Source: Euwallacea fornicatus
Taxonomy: Eukaryota; Arthropoda; Insecta; Coleoptera; Curculionidae
Length of the DNA: 64,000 nucleotides
Assembly: GCF_040115645.1 (NCBI RefSeq)
Contig: NW_027096121.1
Coordinates: 1-64,000 of the forward strand
Reading direction: 5' to 3'
Positions 56,788 to 64,000 of the stretch are shown here, one piece after another (within the stretch, counting starts at the first letter, position 1; every line of letters starts with the position of its first letter). The notes under the pieces are model-generated. The model saw only the letters and a list, made by a program, of their open reading frames with translations. It ran no database searches and was not told the DNA's origin. The position numbers and the translations under genes were made by a program.

Positions 56788-58867
56788 CTACTTCCCCTCC
56801 TCCGTTGCCCCAGCGATGCTCTTGGCGAGCAACGACCGGACAATGCTGCTGAGCTCCTCCTCTCCCAACTCCCTCTCTGTAGGCGTGGAGGTGATCGGTC
56901 CTGCCGCTTCCCTCGCTTCTCTCCTCGCCGGTGGGGGCATCTCCTGGTTCGGCTGCTGGGTCCCGGGTGCCTCCGGAGATTCCTCCCGGTTCTTTCGCCG
57001 CCTCGCCTTCCTGCCCCCTCCCATGGGGACTTCCACCGCCGCCTCCTTGACCTCCTTAGCCTCCTTCGAGGGGTTACAGTTGGGTTCCCCCGCACTGTGG
57101 CCCTTCACCCTGCAAAGTGGGCAGTACCGCTCCTCCCTGCACTGCACGGCCCTGTGTCCTCCTTGGGCACACCGTGCGCACTGTTGGGAGCGATCCTCCC
57201 CACAGCACTCACCCGCTCTGTGCCTCGGTGCCCAGCACCGAAAGCACCTATCGCTGGCCACCATCTCTCTCACTCGGCACCTGCTGACGCCCACTCGAAG
57301 CTCACGGATTGCCCGGATCCTGTCGGCCGCCACCCCCTCCGCCATGACCGTGGCCATCTGGCAGCCTCCGAAGCTGTTCCTCAGCCTCAGCAGACGCACC
57401 CTCTGAGGCTCCAACCCTGCCGCCGTCGCCACTGCTCCCACTACCTCCTCTTTGGTGGTGACACCGTCCAGTCCGGAGACCTGGAAACTAAAAGACTTCC
57501 CCAGCCCCCCCCTGACTCACCCAACGCCCAGCTCCTTGGCAAGTAGGTTCCGCACCTCCTCCGCCTTACCTCCTTTCGAAACCGTGAGGAGGACCTCTCC
57601 ACGTCGGGTCTCCCTCACAGTCCCCACCTCTTTCGACACTCCTCCCTTTGCGATCGCCTGGCGCACCTTCCTGAGTGCCTCCCTGTAGCTGCCGCCCTCC
57701 TCCTGTGCTATGAATATAGCCTCCTCCCCGCTGGTCCGCCCGTCCGCACCTAGATCCCCCCCCGTTGTGGCCCTGTAGAACCTGAGGCTTACGCCCATCC
57801 CCTCCGCAGCCAGCTCGCCCAGCTTACGGAGCTTCACGGGGTCCGCCCCAGTCATCACGGGCACTACACCTACCCTCCCTCTGGGCGGTTTTCACGAGTC
57901 CTTTTAGTGCTCCGAAGATCACCTTCAGACCCGTGTCACCACCCAGACGGCGGTAGAACACCCACCTCCGCGTCTCCTCCAGTTTTCCGGCCTTCCTGGA
58001 CCAGAAGGCCTGGATAATGTAGGGAGTGTCCTCCCCATCCTCCGCCCCCTCGATCCCCTCCAATTCCGGCAGTGCCTCCAACACTCTCTCTATCAAGGGG
58101 CTGGTCTTCTCACCCACCATCACTGCGAGGTCGCTTGCGTATCCCTCCGCCATCGGGTTCCCTTTGAGGAGCTCGGTGTTCCTGAAGAGGGACTCCTCCC
58201 ACCTCTCTCTTACCGCCTCTTCCAACTTGCCGTCCCGGACCAACCCTTTGATCCTCTCCCACTGTTGGGTCGCCTTCTCCTCCGGAGTCTGCGCCCCACA
58301 GACACACCCCCTCCTAAGAACCACCTCGTCGTACTTACCCACTTTCCTTCGCAGGTCCTGGTTCTCCTCCCGCAGCCTCTCCACCTCCTCCACCGAAGTC
58401 GCCGTCCTCACAGCACTGCGCAGCACACTCCTAAGCCCCGATATCGCATCTACGAGGTCTTGCCTGGACTTGTGTCCTGCCCTAAGCAAGCGGTCCAAGT
58501 CCTCCACCCTGTCCAGTGCCCCCTCCAATGTCTCCGCCGGCGGTGCTCCAGAGGAGGTCAGCGATCTCCACCCCTTCTCCCCCATCTCCACCCTCCTGGC
58601 TTCCTCTTCCCTCAGTACCCTCTCCTCTGCCAGCTCCTTTTTCTTGCTCTCTTCCTTCTTCTCCTCCTTGGTTGGTGGTGGCGGCGTCCTCCTGACTCTG
58701 CCCCCCTTCCTGAAGGCTTTCTCCCCCTTTGGCTTCGCGCCAGAGTGTTCGTGGCCCCCCCCAGAATCTGTGGGGCCAGCGTGGTCCACCGGGGCTTTCA
58801 CCCGGTCGGAGACCACGGCGGGATTTTTACCCGCCTGGGGTAATCTTTTTTCAGAATCACCCATCAT
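56788..58867 (-). pseudogene. ORF1 (Gag-like) of element G, one frameshift and one stop
   Basis: The ATG at 58867 (a second ATG follows) starts a frame of 347 residues with LPQAGKNPAVVSDRVKAPV, nearly the same N-terminal motif as in D, then a Lys/Glu-rich coiled-coil-like region. The frame is lost near 57870 in a purine-rich run; the next frame continues to a TGA at 57517-57519, and the same frame then goes on to 56788. The last part carries three knuckles: CFRCWAPRHRAGEC, CARCAQGGHRAVQC and CPLCRVKGHSAGEPNC. Two minimal breaks in a copy with a perfect ORF2 could be recent mutations or assembly errors. Confidence 0.8.
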
Positions 58868-58929
58868 AACTATTTCAAATCTACGTCACATCCATCCAGG
58901 TAAGGATGAAAGGTAAGTATCTGGGAATT

Positions 58930-59640
58930 AGGATAGGTTTTCTTAGGATTTTCAGGTAAGTTTTGTGGACACTCCGAGGAGTCGACTTTTCCAAGGATCA
59001 GGTAAGTAGGACAAATTGCACTTTGGGATATAAGTACAATTTCAGCTTAGGTATCCGTAGGTTCGCCACACCTATGTTCACTGGATGAAGGTGAACCCTA
59101 ACGGGACCGCTAGTAACTGGACCCCCACCAGCCATGCATCCCGTCGGCGCGCATCCCACCTTAGGATTTGGGAGGTATTTATAGTGGCCTCACCACCCGA
59201 CCCCGAAGGATCCCCGCTCATCCAACTCACCCCAGTAGGAACAGTATTTCTACCATTCCACCAGTTAGAGCAGATGTTTACGGTTTGATCTTTGGATAGG
59301 ATAAATAAGGATTCTCCGAAGAGCGTAAGTGTAAAGGATAATTGGTAAGTAGGAAAAAACTGCACTTTGGTAGGTAAGTACAATTTCAGCTAAAGTTCCG
59401 CAGACTCGCCCAGTCTGAATTCACAGGGTGAATCTTTACGGGACCGCTCGGAGCTGGACATCCCTCCAGCCTTGCATCCCTTAGGCGCGCACCACACCGT
59501 GGGAATTGGAAGGTGTTTATAGTGGCTTCACCACGTGATCTTGAAAAGATCCCCGCTCACCCAAAGCAGCCCCGGTAAAACAACATTCCTGCCATCTCAC
59601 CGAAGCACATCAGATGTTTACGGTATACTGAGCTGGTCCA
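58930..59640 (-). repeat. tandem 5' UTR repeats of element G (two ~340-bp units)
   Basis: Unit 1 (about 58930-59288) and unit 2 (about 59288-59640) share GGTAAGTAGG, AAGTACAATTTCAGCT, ACGGGACCGCT, TTTATAGTGGC, GATCCCCGCTCA and CAGATGTTTACGG, spaced 340-343 bp apart. They lie between the element's 5' end and ORF1. Such tandem units often act as promoter monomers in non-LTR elements. Confidence 0.8.
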
Positions 59641-59786
59641 CGGCAGAAGTTTTCGTTCCGGACTTGCAATTTTTACATTGCAGCCATCACTTATCACTCC
59701 CACTAACCAAAGCCCCGCAAGGAGCATTGGCCGTTCCCCTATCCGCCACCCGGGGGACGCGCCTGATAGGTTGCTCAACCCACAGG

Positions 59787-59800
59787 AAGCGAGTGCACCT
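59787..59800. repeat. 14-bp target-site duplication of element G, right copy
   Basis: AAGCGAGTGCACCT, identical to 53553-53566. Confidence 0.9.
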
Positions 59801-60469
59801 GGAAAAGCTGGACGGACTGAATAGACGGCTTTCTATTCTTGTGGTGTGCGGGTACAGGACGTTATCCACGGCTGTAGCCCAGGTGTTGGCGGGCATGCCC
59901 CCAATCGATTTGCTAGTGTGGGAAAGATCCCAGCTATACAGGGAAAGTAGTAAGGAGGAGAACGGACAGGACAAAGACAAGATGCGGAAGACACTGCTGA
60001 GGAGATGGCAAACTAGGTGGGAAATGTACGAGGGACACGCCAGAACGTTCGTGCGCGATGTGGCGAAGTGGTGCGAAAGGAAACACGGTGGTCTAAACTA
60101 TTACGTGATGCAAGCCATGAGGGGACACGGGGCGTTCGGAACATATCTGAAGGGCATCGGCAAGGCTAGGACGGACACCTGCTGGTATTGTGGGACTAGA
60201 GATACCCCGGCTCAGACGGTTTTCGAGTGCGGGAATTTCGACTCGTACAGGAGAACGGCCGAAAGCGAGTGCGGTATTGATATCACGGAGAACAACGTGG
60301 CCGATCTACTCCTGAAAGACGAGAAATCGTGGAACGCAGTGACGCGCATGCTTGAATCGATTATGTGGGAGAAGTGTGCGTACGAGAGGACGCTCAGGGA
60401 TCCGCCCTCTCTCTCTTTACCGTCCCCCCGACGTGAACAAGAAAAGCCGGAGGGGCACACACGGAGAAA

Positions 60470-60682
60470 GATCGTCCTCCCTCATTCGAAGGAATGTCCT
60501 CGCGGCGGTGCCGGATGGGAACTTAATGGACGAAGCAGGGGAGTTTTTTAGTGGGTAGGGGCCCCTTCTCCACGACCCCCACCTGGAGGGAGGGGGGTGG
60601 GGGTGAATCCCACATAACCCGGTCGCCAGACCACCAGGTCGGGTACCTTTGGATGGTTTTTCTCCCCTTCATAAAAAAAAAA
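60470..60682 (+). ncRNA. 3' UTR of element F with conserved hairpin module
   Basis: GAATGTCCTCGCGGCGGTGC, AGTGGG...CCCACA (stem I, with an extra CCCCACC/GGGTGGGGG stem inside), ACCCG...CGGGT (stem II) with ACCACCA in the loop, a TGGTTTTTCTCCCC stretch and poly(A). Confidence 0.75.
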
Positions 60683-60706
60683 GGTTAGTTCAGGTTAGTT
60701 CAGGTT
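60683..60706 (+). repeat. telomere-like decamer repeat, F/H junction
   Basis: 2.4 perfect units of GGTTAGTTCA between the poly(A) of F and the truncated start of H. Confidence 0.88.
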
Positions 60707-60707
60707 G

Positions 60708-61958
60708 ATGAGAAGGGCCAAGGTGAGCGGGTACCTCTTGAACGTAGTTCAGTCGTACCTGCAAGATCGGTTTTTGGTGTTACCTGACGGGGGAGTTCGA
60801 GAGATGTCGTGTGGTGTTCCTCAGGGGTCCGTACTGGGCCCCGTCTTACGGAACCTCTACTACGACGGGATACTGACCGTCGAGTATCCGCGAGGGGTCA
60901 CTCCGGTGGCTTACGCGGACGACTTGGCGTTGGTGGTCTCGGCGAGGGACGGGGTAACCCTAGAGGCAAGGACCAGGTGGGCCATGGAACTGGTCGCCGA
61001 CACGTTCGAACGCATGGGACTGAGCATGGCTACGGAAAAAACCGAAGTGGTGCTGTTGGCCGGGCGAAGGAAAATAAGAAGCATGAGTCTGAGAGTGGAC
61101 GACGTCTCGTACGAGACGAAGGAATGCGTGAAGTACCTGGGAGTGTGGTTCGGCAGAAATGCTCGTTTCGGCGAGCACGTACGTCGGACCGCCGAAAAGG
61201 TAGGGAAAGTGATTGGGAAGCTCGAAGGCATTCTGCCTAGAGCGAGTGGATTAGCGTATGAAAGGAGGAGGTTGATGGTGATGGCGGCATCCTCGGTCAT
61301 GCTGTACGCGGCTCCGGTCTGGCGAACAGAACTGGAGTACGGAAGGTACGCGGCCATGCTGGAGAGAGCGAATCGTCTGCTCGCGCTCCGTGTGGCTAGC
61401 GCCTACAGGACGGCACCGACCGACGCGGTGCTGGCATTGGCCAAAATACCTCCGGTGAAAATCAGAGTGATGGAAAGAAGTATGATGTGGGAAGGGGGAA
61501 AAAGTGGAGCGAAGGAATGGGCAATGAACGAGTGGGAGCGGGAATGGGAGAAGTACGAGGGTTGGATAAAGACCTTCGTACCCCGGATCCGCGACTGGTA
61601 CGAGTGCGAATGGACGAAAAGCGGGTACATGTTGGCTCAGGTTTTCACCGGACACGGCGTGTTCGGGAAATACCTGAAGCGGATACGAGTGGAGAGAAGT
61701 AGTGAATGTTGGTTTTGTAACGAAAGAGAGGACACACCGGAGCACACGCTGTGGATGTGTCCGGAGTGGGAGAGCTATCGCGCCGAGGCAAGGGCGGGGG
61801 GACTCGACCTGAACCGAAGCACGATAGGGAACGAGCTGGTGGAAAGTAAGAGCAAGTGGGTAGCGTTTGAGGGCCTGATAGAGAAGATCTTGAGGGCCAA
61901 GATTGCAAGAGAGAACGAGAGGAAGAAGAGTGGGGTGCGGAACCTTGTCCGTACCTAG
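60708..61958 (+). CDS. ORF2 C-terminal part of element H, open
   Basis: 416 residues from the first ATG after the truncation. It starts in the reverse transcriptase palm (YLLNVVQSYLQDR), with CGVPQGSVLGPVL, AYADDLALV and GMGLSMATEK-type motifs (here RMGLSMATEK), then the thumb-like region and the CCHC motif CWFCNEREDTPEHTLWMC. Close to ORF2 of G throughout. Uninterrupted, so the insertion is young, but no endonuclease or RT N-terminus is present and it cannot act alone. Confidence 0.85.
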   Translation: MRRAKVSGYLLNVVQSYLQDRFLVLPDGGVREMSCGVPQGSVLGPVLRNLYYDGILTVEYPRGVTPVAYADDLALVVSARDGVTLEARTRWAMELVADTFERMGLSMATEKTEVVLLAGRRKIRSMSLRVDDVSYETKECVKYLGVWFGRNARFGEHVRRTAEKVGKVIGKLEGILPRASGLAYERRRLMVMAASSVMLYAAPVWRTELEYGRYAAMLERANRLLALRVASAYRTAPTDAVLALAKIPPVKIRVMERSMMWEGGKSGAKEWAMNEWEREWEKYEGWIKTFVPRIRDWYECEWTKSGYMLAQVFTGHGVFGKYLKRIRVERSSECWFCNEREDTPEHTLWMCPEWESYRAEARAGGLDLNRSTIGNELVESKSKWVAFEGLIEKILRAKIARENERKKSGVRNLVRT

Positions 61959-62147
61959 TCTGGAGGGGAAAAGGACGCCCTGATGTAATGCCGAGAGGCG
62001 GTTCCGGGGCAGAAGAGGGGAGGTGGGTTTAGTGGGTAGGCGGGCGACGTAATGGTCGGTCGAATCCCACACTACCCGGTCGTGGACCAGGCCGGGTGTC
62101 TTAAGAAGATTCCCCCTCCTCGGAAAAAAAAAAAAAAAAAAAAAAAA
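61959..62147 (+). ncRNA. 3' UTR of element H with conserved hairpin module
   Basis: TAATGCCGAGAGGCGGTTCC, AGTGGGTAGGCGGGCGACGT, CGAATCCCACACT, ACCCGG...CCGGGT (stem II), GAAGATTCCCCCTCCTC and poly(A). Confidence 0.75.
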
Positions 62148-62201
62148 GGTTAGTTCAGGTTAGTTCAGGTTAGTTCAGGTTAGTTCAGGTTAGTTCAGGT
62201 T
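62148..62201 (+). repeat. telomere-like decamer array, (GGTTAGTTCA)5.4
   Basis: 54 bp of perfect tandem decamers between the poly(A) of H and the 5' end of D. This is the longest run in the window. Confidence 0.92.
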
Positions 62202-64000
62202 CCCCCCTGCGGTGTCTCCACCTTGTCGTGGTGGGGGGGCTTCACGTTTCCGACTCTTCTGTCTTCTCCAGTAGGATTCCTGCTGGAGAGGTCAGAGGAG
62301 GGGGAGACCGACTAAGAGAGACACAAAAAAGGGCGAAATGAGTAAGCAAAACATTAGAGTACCCCAGGCGGGTGATAGTCCCGCCGTCGGCTCCGACCGG
62401 GTGGAAGCCCCGGTGGCCGGCGCTGGCCCCATGGATTCTGGGGGGGGCCAAGTTTGCTCGAGGGTGTTGAGGGTTGAATTGGAGAGTTGCATCGGGGAAG
62501 AACCATATAAGAAAAAAGAAAGCGTAGAAGTATTTATTCTGATGGAAACAATAGAAAGGGTTAAGGGGTTAATTAAAAATTTAGAAAATAAAATAGAAAA
62601 AAGCACTCATAGGGATATCAAAGAAATTTGCAAACAATTAGGAAAACAAAAGAAAGTATTCGAAAGAAATATAATTAAGGACTGGCTAGAAAACAATAAA
62701 TACGAGAAGGCGGATAAAATGATTAACGATGCTGATGTACAAACAGAAAAAATAGGAACGGTAGAACAAGCAACTCAAACAAATAAAGAAGGGGATATTG
62801 AAAGTATAGATGGTATTAATAATTATGAGGATTTTAAAAATATTGTTGAAAATAATTGGCTTGAATCGACTTTTATAAATACGGAAATTAAAATTGGGAA
62901 TCCATTGAACAGTAAAATGACAACGGTGAAGGTAGTGATGGTTGAGATGGGAGATACTAAGATGGAAAAGGGAGTGCAAGCCGAATATAGAAGAAGGTAT
63001 CCGGAATTAATGGAATGTGAGGAAGATTTTGTGGTGGTTGAGCAACTTCATAACTTCAAATCTGGGGTGGGGGAGAAACAATTAAGACAGAAAATTATAA
63101 GAATTGGACTTACTGATAAGGAGGAAGAACTTTGGGAAAACTTATACAAACTTAAAACAGAAACTGTGGACGACGAGTGGGTGGCAATGCATAGAATTGA
63201 GGGGATGAGTGTTGAGAGACTAAGAAAAATAATAGAAGCGGTGTTTAAAAACGGAACAACTCAGGTCATGATCTATACGGACGGACGGGAAGAAGAAGAG
63301 ATAAATAGAGGAAGAAAAAGGAAAAGTTACGCTCTAGTGGTGGACCGGGTGAGTGGGGAAGACTTGGAGACAACGATGGGTGAAATAAAGAAATCAATAA
63401 AATATAAGGGAGGAAACAAGGAAATAAATGGCCTGAGAACAACGAAAGAAGGGAAAATTCTAATGACAATGGGAAGTGATGTAGGATGCGTCAAGGAGAT
63501 CAAGAGTGCGATAGAGTGGCAGTTGAGGACGAAAGTGAGAGTTATGGGACCTAAAACAAAAAGGGTTGCCATACACATAAGAGGAATGGAGATTACTACA
63601 GGGAGAAAAGAGGTAAAGCAGGCGATAATGACGAGAGTTATAGGACTGAGTGAGGATGACTTTTCTTTGGGGGACATGAGGGCAAATAAATGGGACACAC
63701 AGGCGGTGACAGTGGTTATGGGCGAGAAAGTGGCGGATGAATTGATGAAGGACCCATACATCAGAATCGGATATGTGAGATGCAGAATGGAGAAAAGACT
63801 GGAGGTGAAAAGGTGTTATAAATGTTGGGGATTTGAGCATGAAGCTAGGGAATGTACAGGGAAGGACAGATCGAGGTGCTGTTTTGTGTGTGGCGAAGAA
63901 GGTCATAAGGGACAGGATTGCAAAGGGGAGGACATGTGTGGGATTTGTAATGAAAAGGGACATAGGACAGGAACAGGAAAATGTGAGGCATTTAGAAGGG
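62202..64000 (+). mobile_element. non-LTR retrotransposon D, R1 clade, 5' part (runs off the window)
   Basis: Begins directly at the decamer array with a 5' UTR of 136 nt that folds at its start (CCCCCC pairs with GGGGGG around CCACCTTGTCGTGG, 62202-62239). ORF1 follows and is open to the window edge. The 5' end looks complete, as in A. Confidence 0.85.
62338..64000 (+). CDS. ORF1 (Gag-like) of element D, partial at window end
   Basis: The ATG at 62338 opens a frame with no stop for 554 codons to the window edge. The N-terminal VPQAGDSPAVGSDRVEAPV matches ORF1 of G. A Lys/Glu-rich middle part follows, and a domain shared with A and C (KSYALVVDR, GLRTTKEGKIL, DDFSLGDMRANKWDTQAVT). Three knuckles end the visible part: CYKCWGFEHEAREC, CFVCGEEGHKGQDC and CGICNEKGHRTGTGKC. 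The protein probably ends shortly beyond the window. The N-terminal GC-rich and later AT-rich parts differ in base composition, which hints at a mosaic. Confidence 0.85.
   Translation, partial: MSKQNIRVPQAGDSPAVGSDRVEAPVAGAGPMDSGGGQVCSRVLRVELESCIGEEPYKKKESVEVFILMETIERVKGLIKNLENKIEKSTHRDIKEICKQLGKQKKVFERNIIKDWLENNKYEKADKMINDADVQTEKIGTVEQATQTNKEGDIESIDGINNYEDFKNIVENNWLESTFINTEIKIGNPLNSKMTTVKVVMVEMGDTKMEKGVQAEYRRRYPELMECEEDFVVVEQLHNFKSGVGEKQLRQKIIRIGLTDKEEELWENLYKLKTETVDDEWVAMHRIEGMSVERLRKIIEAVFKNGTTQVMIYTDGREEEEINRGRKRKSYALVVDRVSGEDLETTMGEIKKSIKYKGGNKEINGLRTTKEGKILMTMGSDVGCVKEIKSAIEWQLRTKVRVMGPKTKRVAIHIRGMEITTGRKEVKQAIMTRVIGLSEDDFSLGDMRANKWDTQAVTVVMGEKVADELMKDPYIRIGYVRCRMEKRLEVKRCYKCWGFEHEARECTGKDRSRCCFVCGEEGHKGQDCKGEDMCGICNEKGHRTGTGKCEAFRR

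Larger units (their letters stand above)
53567..59786 (-). mobile_element. non-LTR retrotransposon G, R1 clade, full length, nested in F
   Basis: 6.2 kb on the minus strand: tandem 5' UTR units (58930-59640), ORF1, a pyrimidine-rich spacer (plus strand 56693-56787), intact ORF2, shared 3' UTR and poly(A) (the T-run 53567-53582). The 14-bp duplication fixes the limits. Its target is not telomere-like. G is the closest relative of H (ORF2) and D (ORF1 start). Confidence 0.9.
51144..60551 (+). pseudogene. ORF2 of element F, damaged and split by element G
   Basis: Parts: 51144-53566 and 59787-60551. Endonuclease: LQLNFNRCGAAHDLA, ILGCEPNG, a frameshift near 51557 just at GDFNAKS, LSDHRAI. A second frameshift is near 52080; in-frame stops are TAA 52407-52409 and TGA 53535-53537. 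Reverse transcriptase: TPGPDGITAD, YRPICLIDVAGKV, FRKHRSTIDAM, LDIANAFNN, GVPQGSVLGPTLW, AYADDLSII. After the insertion the frame resumes at KRVHLEKLDG and holds the CCHC motif (CWYCGTRDTPAQTVFEC, where Gln stands at the usual His position). The final frame runs into the 3' UTR module and stops only at 60549. Confidence 0.82.
49190..60682 (+). mobile_element. non-LTR retrotransposon F, R1 clade, split by element G
   Basis: Without the insertion (53567-59786 plus one target copy) F is about 5.3 kb: a short 5' UTR, intact ORF1, damaged ORF2, shared 3' UTR and poly(A) at 60672-60682, followed by the telomere-like repeat. The short 5' UTR (about 80 nt) with a CCTTACT...AGTAAGG hairpin (49204-49235) may be the true 5' end or a truncation. 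GC-rich throughout, unlike its relative E. Confidence 0.82.
60707..62147 (+). mobile_element. non-LTR retrotransposon H, R1 clade, 5'-truncated
   Basis: Only the last 1.44 kb is present: the end of ORF2, the 3' UTR and a 25-nt poly(A) (62123-62147), followed by the decamer repeat. The 5' edge joins the repeat inside the reverse transcriptase, the usual result of incomplete target-primed reverse transcription. Confidence 0.88.

Noticed and set aside
54093..58916. Long plus-strand open frames opposite element G (for example 58026-58916 and 56615-57406)
   Set aside because: They are antisense shadows of GC-rich ORF1 and ORF2 of G and show only low-complexity Ser/Pro-rich sequence.
61990..62110. 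tRNA-like look of the 3' UTR module (GGTCGAATCCC like a T arm, AGTGGGTAGGCG like a D arm)
   Set aside because: Spacing and acceptor pairing do not fit a tRNA; the AGTGGG/CCCACA stem explains the similarity better.
49173..62201. CRISPR-like array, because of repeated short units
   Set aside because: The units are tandem without spacers and always sit after poly(A) tails of retrotransposons; the organism is evidently an insect.

Overview
The window looks like a piece of an insect chromosome built almost entirely of transposable elements. The reasons are the AT-rich intergenic DNA, a gypsy/errantivirus-type endogenous retrovirus with an env gene, Tc1/mariner remnants, and many R1-clade (TRAS/SART-like) non-LTR retrotransposons whose poly(A) tails abut a telomere-like repeat, (GGTTAGTTCA)n. 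I find no convincing host protein gene, no tRNA or rRNA gene and no CRISPR array. The species cannot be named from this sequence.

Layout. 1-1494: a broken rosa-type (DD41D) mariner element, inserted at a TA inside an old errantivirus copy that resumes at 1495 and runs to its 3' LTR (5582-5838). 5839-10442: non-coding. 10494-18004: a recent errantivirus on the minus strand with two identical 246-bp LTRs, GATC target duplications, gag, a broken pol and an open env; it sits inside a palindromic MITE. 18431-19656: a small MITE and then a long near-perfect palindrome. 20957-21209: a solo LTR of the same family with AACG duplications. 21214-27374: non-coding, with one foldback element and two weak promoter candidates.

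27390-32780: a full-length R1-clade element (A) with intact ORF1 and decayed ORF2, flanked by a 15-bp duplication that contains GGTTAGGGG. 33284-37594: a jockey-like element (B) with an 11-bp duplication. 37606-41625: non-coding, with a 20-bp tandem array and a foldback element carrying a transposase remnant.

41626-64000 is the most notable part. Five R1-clade elements (C, E, F, H, D) lie head to tail on the plus strand. Each of the first four ends in poly(A) followed directly by the 10-bp repeat GGTTAGTTCA (about 1.5 to 5.5 copies), and the next element begins at that repeat. A sixth element (G) is inserted in antisense inside F with a 14-bp duplication. A, C, E, F, G and H share a structured 3' UTR module although their coding regions differ. 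C carries only the gag-like ORF1 in front of this 3' UTR.

How the parts work together (inference): ORF1 proteins with three zinc knuckles would package the RNA; ORF2 endonuclease would nick the GGTTAG-type repeat; ORF2 reverse transcriptase would prime on the shared 3' hairpin module. This would build a telomeric or subtelomeric array. Most ORF2 copies here are dead. The only uninterrupted ones are the complete ORF2 of G and the truncated ORF2 of H.
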